A model generated the notes under the pieces. That model searched no databases. It was given only the letters and a program-made list of their open reading frames with translations, and had not been told where the DNA came from. A stretch of DNA of 64,000 nt from JACMLD01 sp044227095 (GTDB lineage: Bacteria > Bacteroidota > Bacteroidia > Chitinophagales > Chitinophagaceae). A program made the position numbers and the translations under genes. Positions within the stretch are counted from its first letter, which is position 1; every line of letters starts with the position of its first letter. Positions 8,739 to 17,858 of this stretch are shown one piece after another. The stretch lies in NCBI GenBank assembly GCA_044227095.1, contig JBGAFV010000001.1:2666001-2730000 (forward strand). The letters are read 5' to 3'.

Positions 8739-9425
8739 ATGTCATCGCACAAAAAAATTATTATTACAATAGATGGTTGGTCTTCCTGCGGCAAGAGTAC
8801 GCTTGCAAAACAATTATCAAAAGAACTTGGCTATACTTATATTGACAGCGGCGCCATGTATAGAGCCATTACTTTATATTTTCTGCGTAACCATATAGAC
8901 TGGACCAAACACCACCAAGTGGTAAAAGCGCTGGAAGATATTGAACTTGAATTTCGCGGCAATCATAAAAACGGGCAAACAGAAATGTACCTGAATGGAG
9001 AAAACGTAGAATATGTAATCCGCGATTTGGTAGTGGCAGAAAAAGTAAGCGATGTGGCAGCTATAAAAGAAGTAAGGGAATTTGCTGTAGCCCAACAACA
9101 ACGCATGGGCAAAGAAAAAGCTATTGTAATGGATGGAAGGGATATAGGAACCGTTGTTTTTCCTGACGCAGAACTGAAAATTTTCATGACTGCAGATAAT
9201 GCAATACGAGTTGAACGCAGGTTTAAAGAATTGTATGAAAAGAATCCCAATGTTACAATAGAAGAAGTAAAAGCTAATCTTGAAATGCGGGATTATATAG
9301 ATTCTCACCGCGAAGTAAGCCCACTGCGTAAAGCCGAAGATGCTATTGAACTTGACAATTCAAATATTGGCATACGTGAGCAATTAGAACTGGTAAAGAA
9401 ATGGGTAAAAGAAAAACTGGATTAA
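8739..9425 (+). CDS. cmk: Cytidylate kinase
   Basis: Phosphorylates CMP/dCMP with ATP. The 228-residue protein has the family P-loop IDGWSSCGKSTLAK at 12-25, the NMP-binding segment YTYIDSGAMYRAIT, VMDGRDIGTVVFPDA, and the LID-region arginines in RVERRFKEL and DYIDSHREVSPLRKAEDAI. The length matches the standard bacterial enzyme. It sits alone on the plus strand, 15-20 bases before a hairpin shared with the convergent GSIII gene. Confidence 0.95.
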   Translation: MSSHKKIIITIDGWSSCGKSTLAKQLSKELGYTYIDSGAMYRAITLYFLRNHIDWTKHHQVVKALEDIELEFRGNHKNGQTEMYLNGENVEYVIRDLVVAEKVSDVAAIKEVREFAVAQQQRMGKEKAIVMDGRDIGTVVFPDAELKIFMTADNAIRVERRFKELYEKNPNVTIEEVKANLEMRDYIDSHREVSPLRKAEDAIELDNSNIGIREQLELVKKWVKEKLD

Positions 9426-9443
9426 AATATACATGTGCATAGC

Positions 9444-9473
9444 AAAATGGCTGCTTATAGAAGCAGCCATTTT
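9444..9473. terminator. Bidirectional terminator between cmk and GSIII
   Basis: Perfect 13-bp stem (AAAATGGCTGCTT with its complement) around the loop ATAG. A and T tracts on the two sides make it able to serve both the plus-strand cmk and the minus-strand GSIII gene. Confidence 0.85.
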
Positions 9474-9493
9474 TAATTTACTAGTTAATATAA

Positions 9494-11686
9494 TTATCTA
9501 AGGAAAAGCATTTCCCTGTATTTAGGTAATAACCAGATTTCATCATCTACCAATATTTCCAGTTTATCTACCTGGTAACGGATAGCATCAAAAAAAGGCG
9601 CTTTAATCTGGCTTTCGTAGGCAATAGCTTTTGTGCGTGTGCTATCAATTGCATTTACCACTTTGCGGGTTTCTATCATTTTTTCTACAAGGCCGCTTAT
9701 CTTATTAATCTGTTCGCCAATTTTTGCGAGTATTTGTTTCTGGTTAGCATAACTGCTTTCTTCCATGCCCACATCTTTTAAGCCTTTAATATTTTCTATG
9801 AGTATGTTCTGGTATTTAATAGCAGCGGGTAATACATGGCTGGTGCAAAGCTCACCCATAATACGTGCCTCTATCTGCACTTTTTTAATATAGCTTTCCA
9901 GTTCAATTTCATGCCTTGCTTCTACTTCTACCTGGCTTAATACATCATTGCTTTCAAAAAGTTGTATAGCCTTTTCTGAAACAAGTGCATCCAATGCGAG
10001 CGGTGTAGTTTTTACATTTGGTAATCCACGTTTATGTGCTTCCTTTTCCCATTCTTCGCTATAGCCATCACCTTCAAACAATATTTTTTCACTGCTTACA
10101 ATATACTCACGTATAGTGTGCATGATGGCAATTTCTTTTTTCTCTCCTTTATCTATCAATGCATCTACTTCTTCTTTAAAATTTTTGAGTGTTTCTGCCA
10201 TTATAGTGTTAAGCACTGTCATAGAAGTAGCGCAGTTTGCAGAGGAACCTACTGCCCTGAACTCAAATTTATTGCCTGTAAAAGCAAAGGGAGAAGTGCG
10301 GTTGCGGTCGGTATTATCAAGCAATAGTTCAGGAATACTCCTGTGCAAATCAAGTTTAAGAATGGCTTCATCCTGTTCATCAAATTTATCACTAACTCTT
10401 TCTTTTACGTCTTGTAATACTTTGCTGAGGTATTGCCCGATGAATACAGAAATAATTGCAGGAGGTGCTTCATTTGCGCCAAGGCGATGATCGTTGCCTG
10501 CAGAGGCAATAGATGCTCGCAGCACATCTGCATAATCATGTACTGCTTTAATTGTATTCACAAAAAAAGTAAGGAACATGAAATTTGTCTTTGGCGTTTT
10601 ACCGGGGGCGAGAAGGTTTACACCAGTATCTGTTGCCATGCTCCAGTTGTTGTGCTTTCCACTTCCATTAATACCGGCAAAAGGTTTTTCATGAAATAAC
10701 ACACGCAGTTTATGGCGGCGGGCAACACGATCCATAATATCCATCAACAAAATGTTATGATCTACTGCAACGCTTACTTCTTCAAAAATAGGCGCACATT
10801 CAAACTGTGCTGGTGCTACCTCGTTATGACGAGTTCTAAGCGGGATACCCAATTTGTAAGATTCTTCTTCAAAATCACGCATAAAAGCATATACACGTTC
10901 TGGTATAGAACCGAAATAATGATCTTCAAGTTGCTGACCTTTTGCAGAAGCATGACCAAAAACTGTTCTGCCACTTACAACCAGGTCTGGACGAGCGTTG
11001 ACAAACGATTCATCAATTACAAAATATTCCTGTTCCCATCCAAGTGTTGCACTTACTTTGGTAACATTTTTATCAAAAAGATTAGCTACTTCAACTGCTG
11101 ATTTGTTTAAAGCTTCAAGCGATTTAAGCAACGGTGCTTTATTATCCAAACTTTCACCTGTATAGGAAACAAAAATGGTGGGAATGCATAAAGTTTTGCC
11201 ATTTCCAATTTCAACAATAAATGCTGGAGAAGAAGGATCCCATGCTGTATAGCCACGGGCTTCAAAGGTTGCCCTTATACCACCACTGGGAAATGAAGAT
11301 GCATCTGGTTCCTGCTGAATTAATGCGGCGCTGTCAAATTCTTCAATAGGGGTGCCATCGGATTTAATCGTAAAAAAGGAATCATGTTTTTCTGCTGTAG
11401 CACCTGTTAAAGGTTGGAACCAGTGCGTAAAATGTGTTACACCACGGGTTTCGGCCCATTGTCTTATACCCGATGCAATCTGGTTAGCAACAGCCCGATC
11501 TATTTTTTTGCCACCCTTAATAGAAGCGGCAAGACTTTTATATGCTTCATCGCTTAAATACTCACGGGCTGTTTTAAGTGTAAAAACGTTTTGATTAAAA
11601 ATGGCAGTTACTTTGGCAGAAGCCTCAACATTTTGTTTTTGATTATTGTAAGTAATGTTGTTGAGTGCTTTGAATCTTAATGACAT
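9494..11686 (-). CDS. glnN: Glutamine synthetase type III
   Basis: ATP-dependent amination of glutamate; GSIII is the large form typical of Bacteroidota and cyanobacteria. 730 residues is the expected size. Motifs include GVTHFTHWFQPLTG in the N-terminal part, FPSGGIRATFEARGYTAWDPSSPAF, GWEQEYFVID, RTRHNEVAPAQFE, GKHNNWSM, and LGANEAPPAIISVFIG. The C-terminal ~150 residues form the GSIII-specific helical extension (SESNDVLSQ..., IEARIMGELCTSHVLP). The ATG at 11686 gives MSLRFKAL. It lies 190 bases downstream of a second, unrelated-class glutamine synthetase on the same strand, with a terminator between. Confidence 0.95.
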   Translation of the reverse strand: MSLRFKALNNITYNNQKQNVEASAKVTAIFNQNVFTLKTAREYLSDEAYKSLAASIKGGKKIDRAVANQIASGIRQWAETRGVTHFTHWFQPLTGATAEKHDSFFTIKSDGTPIEEFDSAALIQQEPDASSFPSGGIRATFEARGYTAWDPSSPAFIVEIGNGKTLCIPTIFVSYTGESLDNKAPLLKSLEALNKSAVEVANLFDKNVTKVSATLGWEQEYFVIDESFVNARPDLVVSGRTVFGHASAKGQQLEDHYFGSIPERVYAFMRDFEEESYKLGIPLRTRHNEVAPAQFECAPIFEEVSVAVDHNILLMDIMDRVARRHKLRVLFHEKPFAGINGSGKHNNWSMATDTGVNLLAPGKTPKTNFMFLTFFVNTIKAVHDYADVLRASIASAGNDHRLGANEAPPAIISVFIGQYLSKVLQDVKERVSDKFDEQDEAILKLDLHRSIPELLLDNTDRNRTSPFAFTGNKFEFRAVGSSANCATSMTVLNTIMAETLKNFKEEVDALIDKGEKKEIAIMHTIREYIVSSEKILFEGDGYSEEWEKEAHKRGLPNVKTTPLALDALVSEKAIQLFESNDVLSQVEVEARHEIELESYIKKVQIEARIMGELCTSHVLPAAIKYQNILIENIKGLKDVGMEESSYANQKQILAKIGEQINKISGLVEKMIETRKVVNAIDSTRTKAIAYESQIKAPFFDAIRYQVDKLEILVDDEIWLLPKYREMLFLR

Positions 11687-11813
11687 GATAAATCTTTTAG
11701 AATAAATAAGTTGTTCAAAATAAGAATATTTGAAGAGAATATGTTCTTATTTTTTTATACAAAATAAAATATGCTGTTATTCTGCTTTGGTGGGTTACTA
11801 ACTTTTAATAAAG

Positions 11814-11844
11814 AAAAAAAATCCTCCGTTTTCCGGAGGATTTT
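11814..11844 (-). terminator. Rho-independent terminator of GSII gene
   Basis: Stem AAAATCCTCCG/CGGAGGATTTT (11 bp) around a 4-5-base loop. On the minus strand it is followed by a T-rich tract, 34 bases after the GSII stop. Confidence 0.85.
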
Positions 11845-11877
11845 GTGCGCAATATTATTTGAATAAAAGTTGGTGTA

Positions 11878-12891
11878 TTATACTTTGGCAGACTTAACTG
11901 TTTTGATAATACGTGCAGCAACTTTGTAAGGATCTGCAGCGGAATTAGGGCGACGATCTTCCAGGTAACCTTTCCATCCTTTAGCCGGTACAACAACAGG
12001 AATACGGATAGAAGCGCCACGGTCAGAAACGCCATAGCTAAAATCATGAATGCTTGCAGTTTCATGTTTACCAGTAAGGCGCTGATCATTATCTGCACCA
12101 TAAACTTCAATATGCTCTTTAATTACTGGGCGGAATGCTTCGCAAACTGCATCAAAGATGGCTTTGCTGCCAGCATTTCTTAAAGTAGAGTTTGAGAAGT
12201 TAGCATGCATGCCAGAACCGTTCCAGTCTAATGCACCAAGTGGTTTGCAATGCCAGTTGATAGAAACACCATGTTTCTCACCTATTCTTTCCAGCATATA
12301 ACGGGCAATCCAAATTTGGTCTCCGGCTTCTTTAGCGCCTTTTGAGAAAATCTGGAATTCCCACTGGCCGGCAGCAACTTCTGCATTAATACCTTCAACA
12401 TTAAGGCCTGCTTCCAGGCAAGCATCAAGATGTTCTTCAATTATGTTTCTGCCAAATGCATTTTGTGCGCCAACAGAACAATAGTAAGGTCCCTGAGGGC
12501 CTGGGTAACCACCTGCAGGAAAGCCAAGTGGCTTGTTGGTTTTAGTATCCCACAGGAAATATTCCTGCTCAAAACCAAACCAGAAATCGTTATCATCATC
12601 AGCAATGGTAGCCCTGCCATTAGAAACGTGGGCCGAACCATCTGCGTTTAATACTTCGCACATAACCAGGTATGCATCTTTGCGCTGAGGATCTTTTACA
12701 ATATAAACAGGCTTTAAAAGGCAGTCAGAAGAACCACCTGGGGCCTGTTCTGTAGAAGAGCCATCAAAACTCCACATGGGGCAATCAGCAAGTTTTCCAC
12801 CGAAATCTTTTTCAATTTTTGTTTTGCTACGTAAGCTTTGGGTTGGTTTGTAACCATCGAGCCAGATGTACTCAAGTTTAGATGCAGCCAT
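11878..12891 (-). CDS. glnA: Glutamine synthetase, eukaryote-like type II (GSII)
   Basis: Second glutamine synthetase, of the small GSII class best known from eukaryotes and also found in some Bacteroidota. At 337 residues it is far shorter than GSI or GSIII. Diagnostic segments: KLEYIWLDGYKPTQSLRSKT near the N-terminus; CPMWSFDGSSTEQAPG; FWFGFEQEYFLWD; GPYYCSVGAQNAFGR; AEVAAGQWEFQI; NWHCKPLGALDWNGSGMHANFS; and RGASIRIPVVVPAKGWKGYLEDRRPNS (the last region split here only for naming). GSII lacks the adenylylation loop of GSI, so regulation is presumably transcriptional. A 460-base AT-rich spacer lies upstream. Confidence 0.93.
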   Translation of the reverse strand: MAASKLEYIWLDGYKPTQSLRSKTKIEKDFGGKLADCPMWSFDGSSTEQAPGGSSDCLLKPVYIVKDPQRKDAYLVMCEVLNADGSAHVSNGRATIADDDNDFWFGFEQEYFLWDTKTNKPLGFPAGGYPGPQGPYYCSVGAQNAFGRNIIEEHLDACLEAGLNVEGINAEVAAGQWEFQIFSKGAKEAGDQIWIARYMLERIGEKHGVSINWHCKPLGALDWNGSGMHANFSNSTLRNAGSKAIFDAVCEAFRPVIKEHIEVYGADNDQRLTGKHETASIHDFSYGVSDRGASIRIPVVVPAKGWKGYLEDRRPNSAADPYKVAARIIKTVKSAKV

Positions 12892-13353
12892 AATTTTTGC
12901 AGGTTTGAAATATTAAAAAAATTGGTAATGTAATGGTTTTGCTCTAAAAGATTGGATTATTTGCCACGAATGTACCAATCAATTCAATATTCTCGTAAAA
13001 TTTCTCCAAAAATTTATACTGATGAATAAAAAAATGAAAATTTATTAATGTTTAATATAAATTCTACATATTAAAAATAATTATAATTTATTACAAACCT
13101 CGCTCGTAACTCATTGTAATATAATTAATATAAATAAATCAGGAATCCTCTTCATTTATTTTTATGTGGGGATAACATTTTTCATTAACAATTCAGTTTA
13201 AAGATTTTCTAATCAGCCTTTGACCATTTGATCTGTTATCGGTGGTTTGCAAACCACAAATTTGATTGAATTGTCAACTTACAGAAGTTGGTTTATAAAC
13301 ATTACATTGCTGTATTACTTTTGCTGGCTTGTAATTACAACTTAATTTTTTAT
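12892..13353. other. AT-rich divergent spacer between GSII and phosphotransferase genes
   Basis: No gene was found in this 460-base spacer. It must hold the promoters of both divergent genes. I see a perfect palindrome at 13242-13257 and otherwise only AT-rich DNA. No clear TAnnTTTG box was found. Confidence 0.6.
13242..13257. promoter_or_regulatory. Perfect 16-bp palindrome GTGGTTTGCAAACCAC
   Basis: Uninterrupted 8+8 dyad without a loop, more like a dimeric repressor site than a terminator. It is 97 bases upstream of the phosphotransferase ATG and 350 bases from the GSII start. The binding protein is unknown. Confidence 0.4.
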
Positions 13354-14394
13354 ATGGATTATTCAAATATTATAAGAAAGGCGTGGGAAGAATACGATGC
13401 TACAAAGATTATACAGAAGATTGAAGATCTGAGCCCGATGGTTTCTACCAATTATGTTTTTCGTGTTACGTTTGAAGACGAAGACATTATAATAGCAAAG
13501 CTTTCTTATTTTGGTAAATACGAATATTTTAAAGAAGACCATCGCATAATTCACACCCTTTCCAACAATCTTTTATATCCTTACGAAAACTTCCTGGCAA
13601 AATCTTTATTGCGCAATAACCGCGTTTATACCTACCGCTATAAAAGTGGTAAAACAGATATATGGGTTGTTTTTTATAACCCCGTAAGGGTAATTAAGCG
13701 TATGCCACGCCGGCTGGACGATAACCATATTAAAAAATTTGGGCAGCAAACCGGTAAGTTTCACAAAGCCTGTGCTCGGTTAAGAAATGTGTTGCCAAAG
13801 TCAATAAAAACACTACGCACAGATATTAATGCATTGCTTGAAATGCTTGAAAAAGATAAAAAAAAGTTTACCACCGAACAGGCAAATTACCTCAGGCACC
13901 ATTGCGAGTTATTTCTTAAAAATCGTTTAAAGTGCAACGTTAGTTCTTTTGAAATTATACCTGTTTTTATAGATTGGAATATTGGAAATTTTTCTGTGAC
14001 AAATAAGCTGGAGCTGTATTCCCGCTGGGATTACGACTGGTTTCGCATGAGTTACCGTATGCTTGATTTTTATTTTTTTAGCCGCGTAGTTTCTGATGTG
14101 GGCGATAAAACAGCGTTTAGCTATCTTATCAACACAATGATGGAAGATCGCTTTATCATGTTTTTGCAGGAGTATCATAAAGTAAATCCGCTTACTGCAA
14201 ACGAACTGCGGTTTTTAAAAGAAGCTTACCGGTTTTTTATTTTAAATTACGTGGTTAAAAACGGCAGTTATTTTTTTAGTGAACAATATTCCAGCAAACT
14301 GGTGGCAGAGGCATTTGATATTTACCTGCCATCTGTAGACAAAGATTTTGATGCTGAAAAACTGATACAGGCGCTAAAAATAAAAGAAGCATAG
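13354..14394 (+). CDS. Kinase-fold (aminoglycoside/choline-kinase-like) phosphotransferase
   Basis: 346-residue protein with an APH/ChoK-like plan. The N-terminal part has NYVFRVTFEDEDIIIAKLS, where the Lys fits the ATP-binding lysine. The catalytic-loop equivalent is VFIDWNIGNF, with Asp207 and Asn212 in the D-x4-N spacing, but the usual His two residues before the Asp is Phe. A later RWDYDW (Asp226/Asp228) fits the metal-binding Asp. The substrate is unknown. The ATG at 13354 is preferred over a TTG at 13288. A HAD phosphatase follows after 20 bases, suggesting a co-transcribed kinase/phosphatase pair. Confidence 0.7.
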   Translation: MDYSNIIRKAWEEYDATKIIQKIEDLSPMVSTNYVFRVTFEDEDIIIAKLSYFGKYEYFKEDHRIIHTLSNNLLYPYENFLAKSLLRNNRVYTYRYKSGKTDIWVVFYNPVRVIKRMPRRLDDNHIKKFGQQTGKFHKACARLRNVLPKSIKTLRTDINALLEMLEKDKKKFTTEQANYLRHHCELFLKNRLKCNVSSFEIIPVFIDWNIGNFSVTNKLELYSRWDYDWFRMSYRMLDFYFFSRVVSDVGDKTAFSYLINTMMEDRFIMFLQEYHKVNPLTANELRFLKEAYRFFILNYVVKNGSYFFSEQYSSKLVAEAFDIYLPSVDKDFDAEKLIQALKIKEA

Positions 14395-14414
14395 CTAACC
14401 AAACTAACAAACAA

Positions 14415-15278
14415 ATGATTGGGGTATCTGATTTTAAAGACATTCTGGACCAGTACAAAATTGTTTTTTTTGATGCATTTGGAGTACTCAAAAGTTATCA
14501 TGGCCTTGTACCCGGCATAGAAAAAACTTTTGCTTATATAGAACAACAAAACAAAGAATATTATATTGTAACTAATGATGCTTCCCGCAGTCCACAGCAA
14601 CTTGCAGAATCTTATCATAAGCTGGGCCTTCATGCCATTACACCAGACAGGATTGTTTCATCTGGAATGCTGGCAAAAGAATATCTTGATCTTAAAGTTA
14701 GCAACGGCATAGTAGCATATTTGGGCACCAACAATTCTGCACATTATATTGATAGCTCGGGCTTGCACACCTTGCCGGTAAGCGCAATTAATTATACAAA
14801 TATTGACCAGGTAAATGCACTTGTGCTGCTGGATGATGAAGGCTTTAACTGGTTTGATGATTTGAACAAGTCTATTAATATACTTCGCAAACGCACCATT
14901 CCTGCAATTGTAGCAAATACAGATAATACTTACCCGCTTTCAGGAAACAATGAAGTAGCAATCGCCATTGGCGGAATTGCCTCTATGATTGAGACTATAG
15001 TTGGCAAACGTTTTATACGTTTTGGCAAACCAGATTCACAGCTTTTTATGTTTGCGTATGATCTCATTCGTGGCAGAATGGATATAACCAAGAAAGATAT
15101 CCTTATGGTGGGTGATACGCTGCATACGGATATTATTGGCGCCAATAAATTTGGACTGGACACAGTGCTTGTGCTTACCGGAAATACGCTGCCAGATGAT
15201 GCAGAAATACGCATACGCTCTACTGGTATTGTGCCTACTTATATCTGCAATAGTGCTGTTGTAGAAAATTTTTATTAA
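14415..15278 (+). CDS. HAD superfamily subclass IIA hydrolase (NagD-like)
   Basis: 287-residue NagD-type HAD. Motif I is IVFFDAFGVL: nucleophile Asp20 is present, but the general acid/base position two residues later is Phe22, not Asp. Motif II-like YYIVTNDASRSP, the C2 cap domain in the middle, then RFGKPDSQLF (motif III Lys) and LMVGDTLHTDIIGA (motif IV acids) follow. Known relatives carry an aromatic residue at the same place (D-x-W-G forms), so activity is not excluded. It is 20 bases behind the phosphotransferase gene and shares a 4-base convergent overlap with the membrane protein on the other strand. Confidence 0.85.
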   Translation: MIGVSDFKDILDQYKIVFFDAFGVLKSYHGLVPGIEKTFAYIEQQNKEYYIVTNDASRSPQQLAESYHKLGLHAITPDRIVSSGMLAKEYLDLKVSNGIVAYLGTNNSAHYIDSSGLHTLPVSAINYTNIDQVNALVLLDDEGFNWFDDLNKSINILRKRTIPAIVANTDNTYPLSGNNEVAIAIGGIASMIETIVGKRFIRFGKPDSQLFMFAYDLIRGRMDITKKDILMVGDTLHTDIIGANKFGLDTVLVLTGNTLPDDAEIRIRSTGIVPTYICNSAVVENFY

Positions 15279-16555
15279 GCCGGCTCAGCTTTTGCTTCTG
15301 CAATCATAATGTTCCTGCAAATCCATTCATCAATTTTTTTGAAAGCACTTGCAGGATAATTGCTCAATGCATTTAAAAAAGGTGCAAGAATAAATGGCAA
15401 ATAAATACTGCGGTACCTGATGATTGCCCCCGCAAAAGGAATCATATACCCAATAATGATGAGTCCAGGAATTGCAAATAGAAGACAGGTTATTCCAAAA
15501 TTATTGAACAGGTTTATTTTTTTGCGTATCCATATTACAATGCAGGTGATTACAAGAATCCAAATGGCCATCAGTTCAATTGAAAATAGCGTATAAATTA
15601 ATTTCCCTCCTGTGCCAGGTAAAGGCTGAAAAAAGCCATTAAAAACTGCAAACGGAAATACATGGACAAAACTTCCTGCAGATGGTTCTATAACGGGCAG
15701 GTACATTCGTGATCCGCCTGCCATAGATTGAAAATCTTTTTGTCTTTCACTAATACCATGTAAAATTCCGCCTTTTACAAAAGAGTTGAAAATAATTATG
15801 GTAGTGATAATTGCCAAAAAAGTTACAATAAGAGATGTTTTTTTATGGAATGTAAATTTTTCTGTGAGCAGGAAAAAAAATACTGCCGGTAGTAATGTTA
15901 TTAAAGCATTTGTTCTGGATAAAAACATTAGCCCTGTAAAAAAAGTGAGTAATAAAAGCTGTAGCCATTTGTTGTTTGAAGGCTTAACCAGGTAATAAAA
16001 AAAGAATCCAATTGCCATATAAAAAATACTGTCTTTATGGATTACAGCCGTCCAGAAAAGCACCGATGGCAATACTAAAGTTGTAAATGAAACCAGGCGA
16101 TTATTAAAAACATGTTTAAATGTTTTAAACAATGCTATCATCCCTGCAAAAACAGGAAATGAAAAGAGTAATGTATTAATGTAAAAATTGTTGAACGAGA
16201 ATATATTTAGCGCAGCATTTACCCGTTGTAGTGCCTGGTATTGAATGTCAAGAATAGGTTTGCTGGTATCTGTAATATTATTCCAGCCCAGCGAAAATAT
16301 GCCGGAAAGAAATTGCATTGGATGGTTCAGTAATTCTGCTTTAAGTGCAATGCTTTCTTCAAAATAATACCAAATATCGCCATGGTTTGGATAGAATTTA
16401 TATGCAATCCAGTTATGAATACAGCCGGCAGCAACATGCATTCCAAATAGTATAATTACCCATGCGGGTTTTATACCGGTTTTAAAAAAATGCATTCGGG
16501 TAATTGCGAAGCAAAAGGCTAAGAAATATAATATGAAAAAGGTTGCATGCATCAT
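15275..16555 (-). CDS. Polytopic membrane protein, possible glycan polymerase/glycosyltransferase
   Basis: 426-residue integral membrane protein with roughly ten hydrophobic segments, for example ATFFILYFLAFCFAIT at the start and SLIVTFLAIITTIIIF in the middle. There is a charged loop with HGDIWYYFEES after the second segment. I do not recognise a catalytic motif; the overall plan resembles O-antigen polymerase or GT-C-type proteins. It lies directly downstream of a GT4 glycosyltransferase on the same strand (32 bases), which supports a role in surface polysaccharide assembly, but that is inference. Confidence 0.75.
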   Translation of the reverse strand: MMHATFFILYFLAFCFAITRMHFFKTGIKPAWVIILFGMHVAAGCIHNWIAYKFYPNHGDIWYYFEESIALKAELLNHPMQFLSGIFSLGWNNITDTSKPILDIQYQALQRVNAALNIFSFNNFYINTLLFSFPVFAGMIALFKTFKHVFNNRLVSFTTLVLPSVLFWTAVIHKDSIFYMAIGFFFYYLVKPSNNKWLQLLLLTFFTGLMFLSRTNALITLLPAVFFFLLTEKFTFHKKTSLIVTFLAIITTIIIFNSFVKGGILHGISERQKDFQSMAGGSRMYLPVIEPSAGSFVHVFPFAVFNGFFQPLPGTGGKLIYTLFSIELMAIWILVITCIVIWIRKKINLFNNFGITCLLFAIPGLIIIGYMIPFAGAIIRYRSIYLPFILAPFLNALSNYPASAFKKIDEWICRNIMIAEAKAEPA

Positions 16556-16587
16556 TATGCTAAAACAGAATTGTAGTTTGCTGGAAT

Positions 16588-17715
16588 CTATTTTATTAGG
16601 CTATTCAGTTTCGACAGGTAAATTTCTGTAACAATTTCTTTGGTAAAATATTTCATTACCAGTTCACGTCCAGCCATCCCCATGTTGTTTTTCTCCTGGG
16701 CAGAAAGATGATAGTATTGTTCCATTTTTTCTGCAAGGCTTACAGCATTTTGTGGCTGGCAAAGAAAACCATTAATACCATCTTTTACAATTTCCCTGCA
16801 ACCGGCAACATCACTTGCAATAAGTGCCTTACACATACTTGCACTTTCTAACAGACTAAGTGGCATTCCTTCGCGGTAAGAAGGCAATACAATACAATCT
16901 GCTTTTTCTATAAACGGAATGACATTATCAGTTTCTCCCAGGTAATTAATCATTCCCAGTTGCTGCCATTGCTGTAATTTTTCTTTTGAAATGGCAACCG
17001 CACTTTTATCATCAAAAAAACCCAGTAAAAAAAACTTTGCGTTTATTTTTTTCGAAAGCAGTTTACTTGCAGCTGTGGCGTATTCATTAATTCCTTTATG
17101 TCCTATAATACGGCCAATCAATAAGAAAGAAACAGGTTCATTTTTGGTTGTATATGGCGCAGGGTGAAACATATCTGTATCAACACCTTCGCCCGGCAAT
17201 AAAAATGTTTTTTCAGCAGGTATAAGTTTGCCATCAATAAAAGCCTTTCGATCATCAGGATTAAGAAACCATACTTCGCTGGTTTTCTTTAGTGCAAAGC
17301 TGTAAAGTTTTGATGCGGCAAATGTAAAAATGTTTTGTCCCGTAAATATATATCCAAGACCCGTGATAACACTTATGGCCGTACAGTTTGCACGGGCAGC
17401 AGCAAGCGAACCATAAATATTGGGTTTGATGGTATAATGAAAAACCAGTTGCGGCTGTATGTTTTTGTAGTGATGCAGCAGTTCAAAGTACAAACGAGTG
17501 TCATCAATAACAGAAATACTTTTGCTGTTCAGCTTTTTTAACTCAATAAAAGAGATGCCATTAATATGTTCAAAAAACGAGCTGTATTTGTCTCGTGGCG
17601 CCAATATGTAAACATCAAACCCCTTTTCTATAAGTGTATGCAAGAGCTGCAACCTGAATTTGTAAATACTCCAGCTGGTATTAGCAACAAAAGCGATACG
17701 CTGTTTTTGAGGCAT
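16588..17715 (-). CDS. Glycosyltransferase family 4
   Basis: GT-B fold glycosyltransferase of 375 residues. The N-terminal domain has RIAFVANTSWSIYKFRLQLL and HYTIKPNIYGSLAA; the C-terminal nucleotide-sugar domain has FLLIGRIIGHKGINEY and the GT4 signature PSYREGMPLSLLESASMCKALIASD with the E-x7-E motif, then VKDGINGFLC. It resembles capsule and O-antigen sugar transferases acting on lipid carriers. The ATG at 17715 is used; a GTG at 17814 would add an unrelated 33-residue stretch. It is followed by a membrane protein gene in the same direction. Confidence 0.9.
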   Translation of the reverse strand: MPQKQRIAFVANTSWSIYKFRLQLLHTLIEKGFDVYILAPRDKYSSFFEHINGISFIELKKLNSKSISVIDDTRLYFELLHHYKNIQPQLVFHYTIKPNIYGSLAAARANCTAISVITGLGYIFTGQNIFTFAASKLYSFALKKTSEVWFLNPDDRKAFIDGKLIPAEKTFLLPGEGVDTDMFHPAPYTTKNEPVSFLLIGRIIGHKGINEYATAASKLLSKKINAKFFLLGFFDDKSAVAISKEKLQQWQQLGMINYLGETDNVIPFIEKADCIVLPSYREGMPLSLLESASMCKALIASDVAGCREIVKDGINGFLCQPQNAVSLAEKMEQYYHLSAQEKNNMGMAGRELVMKYFTKEIVTEIYLSKLNSLIK

Positions 17716-17833
17716 GATATGGTTCCGGCAAATTGATATAAAAGCTGCAAACCTACACAAATTATGCTGCAAGGCAGAGGATAAGTGTATATAACGGTGA
17801 TAAATATAATGCACCAGATTAGCGTGGTGTTTG

Positions 17834-17841
17834 TACTTTTG
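17834..17841 (+). promoter_or_regulatory. Putative -7 promoter box of purL (TACTTTTG)
   Basis: TACTTTTG matches TAnnTTTG and lies 17 bases before the purL ATG, implying a very short leader. No -33 TTTG is seen. Confidence 0.45.
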
Positions 17842-17858
17842 CGTTTTTAATACAAATC

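Noticed and set aside
10034..11101. Several plus-strand open frames opposite the GSIII gene
   Set aside because: GSIII is an intact 730-residue enzyme with family motifs; the opposite frames are low-complexity and match nothing I recognise.
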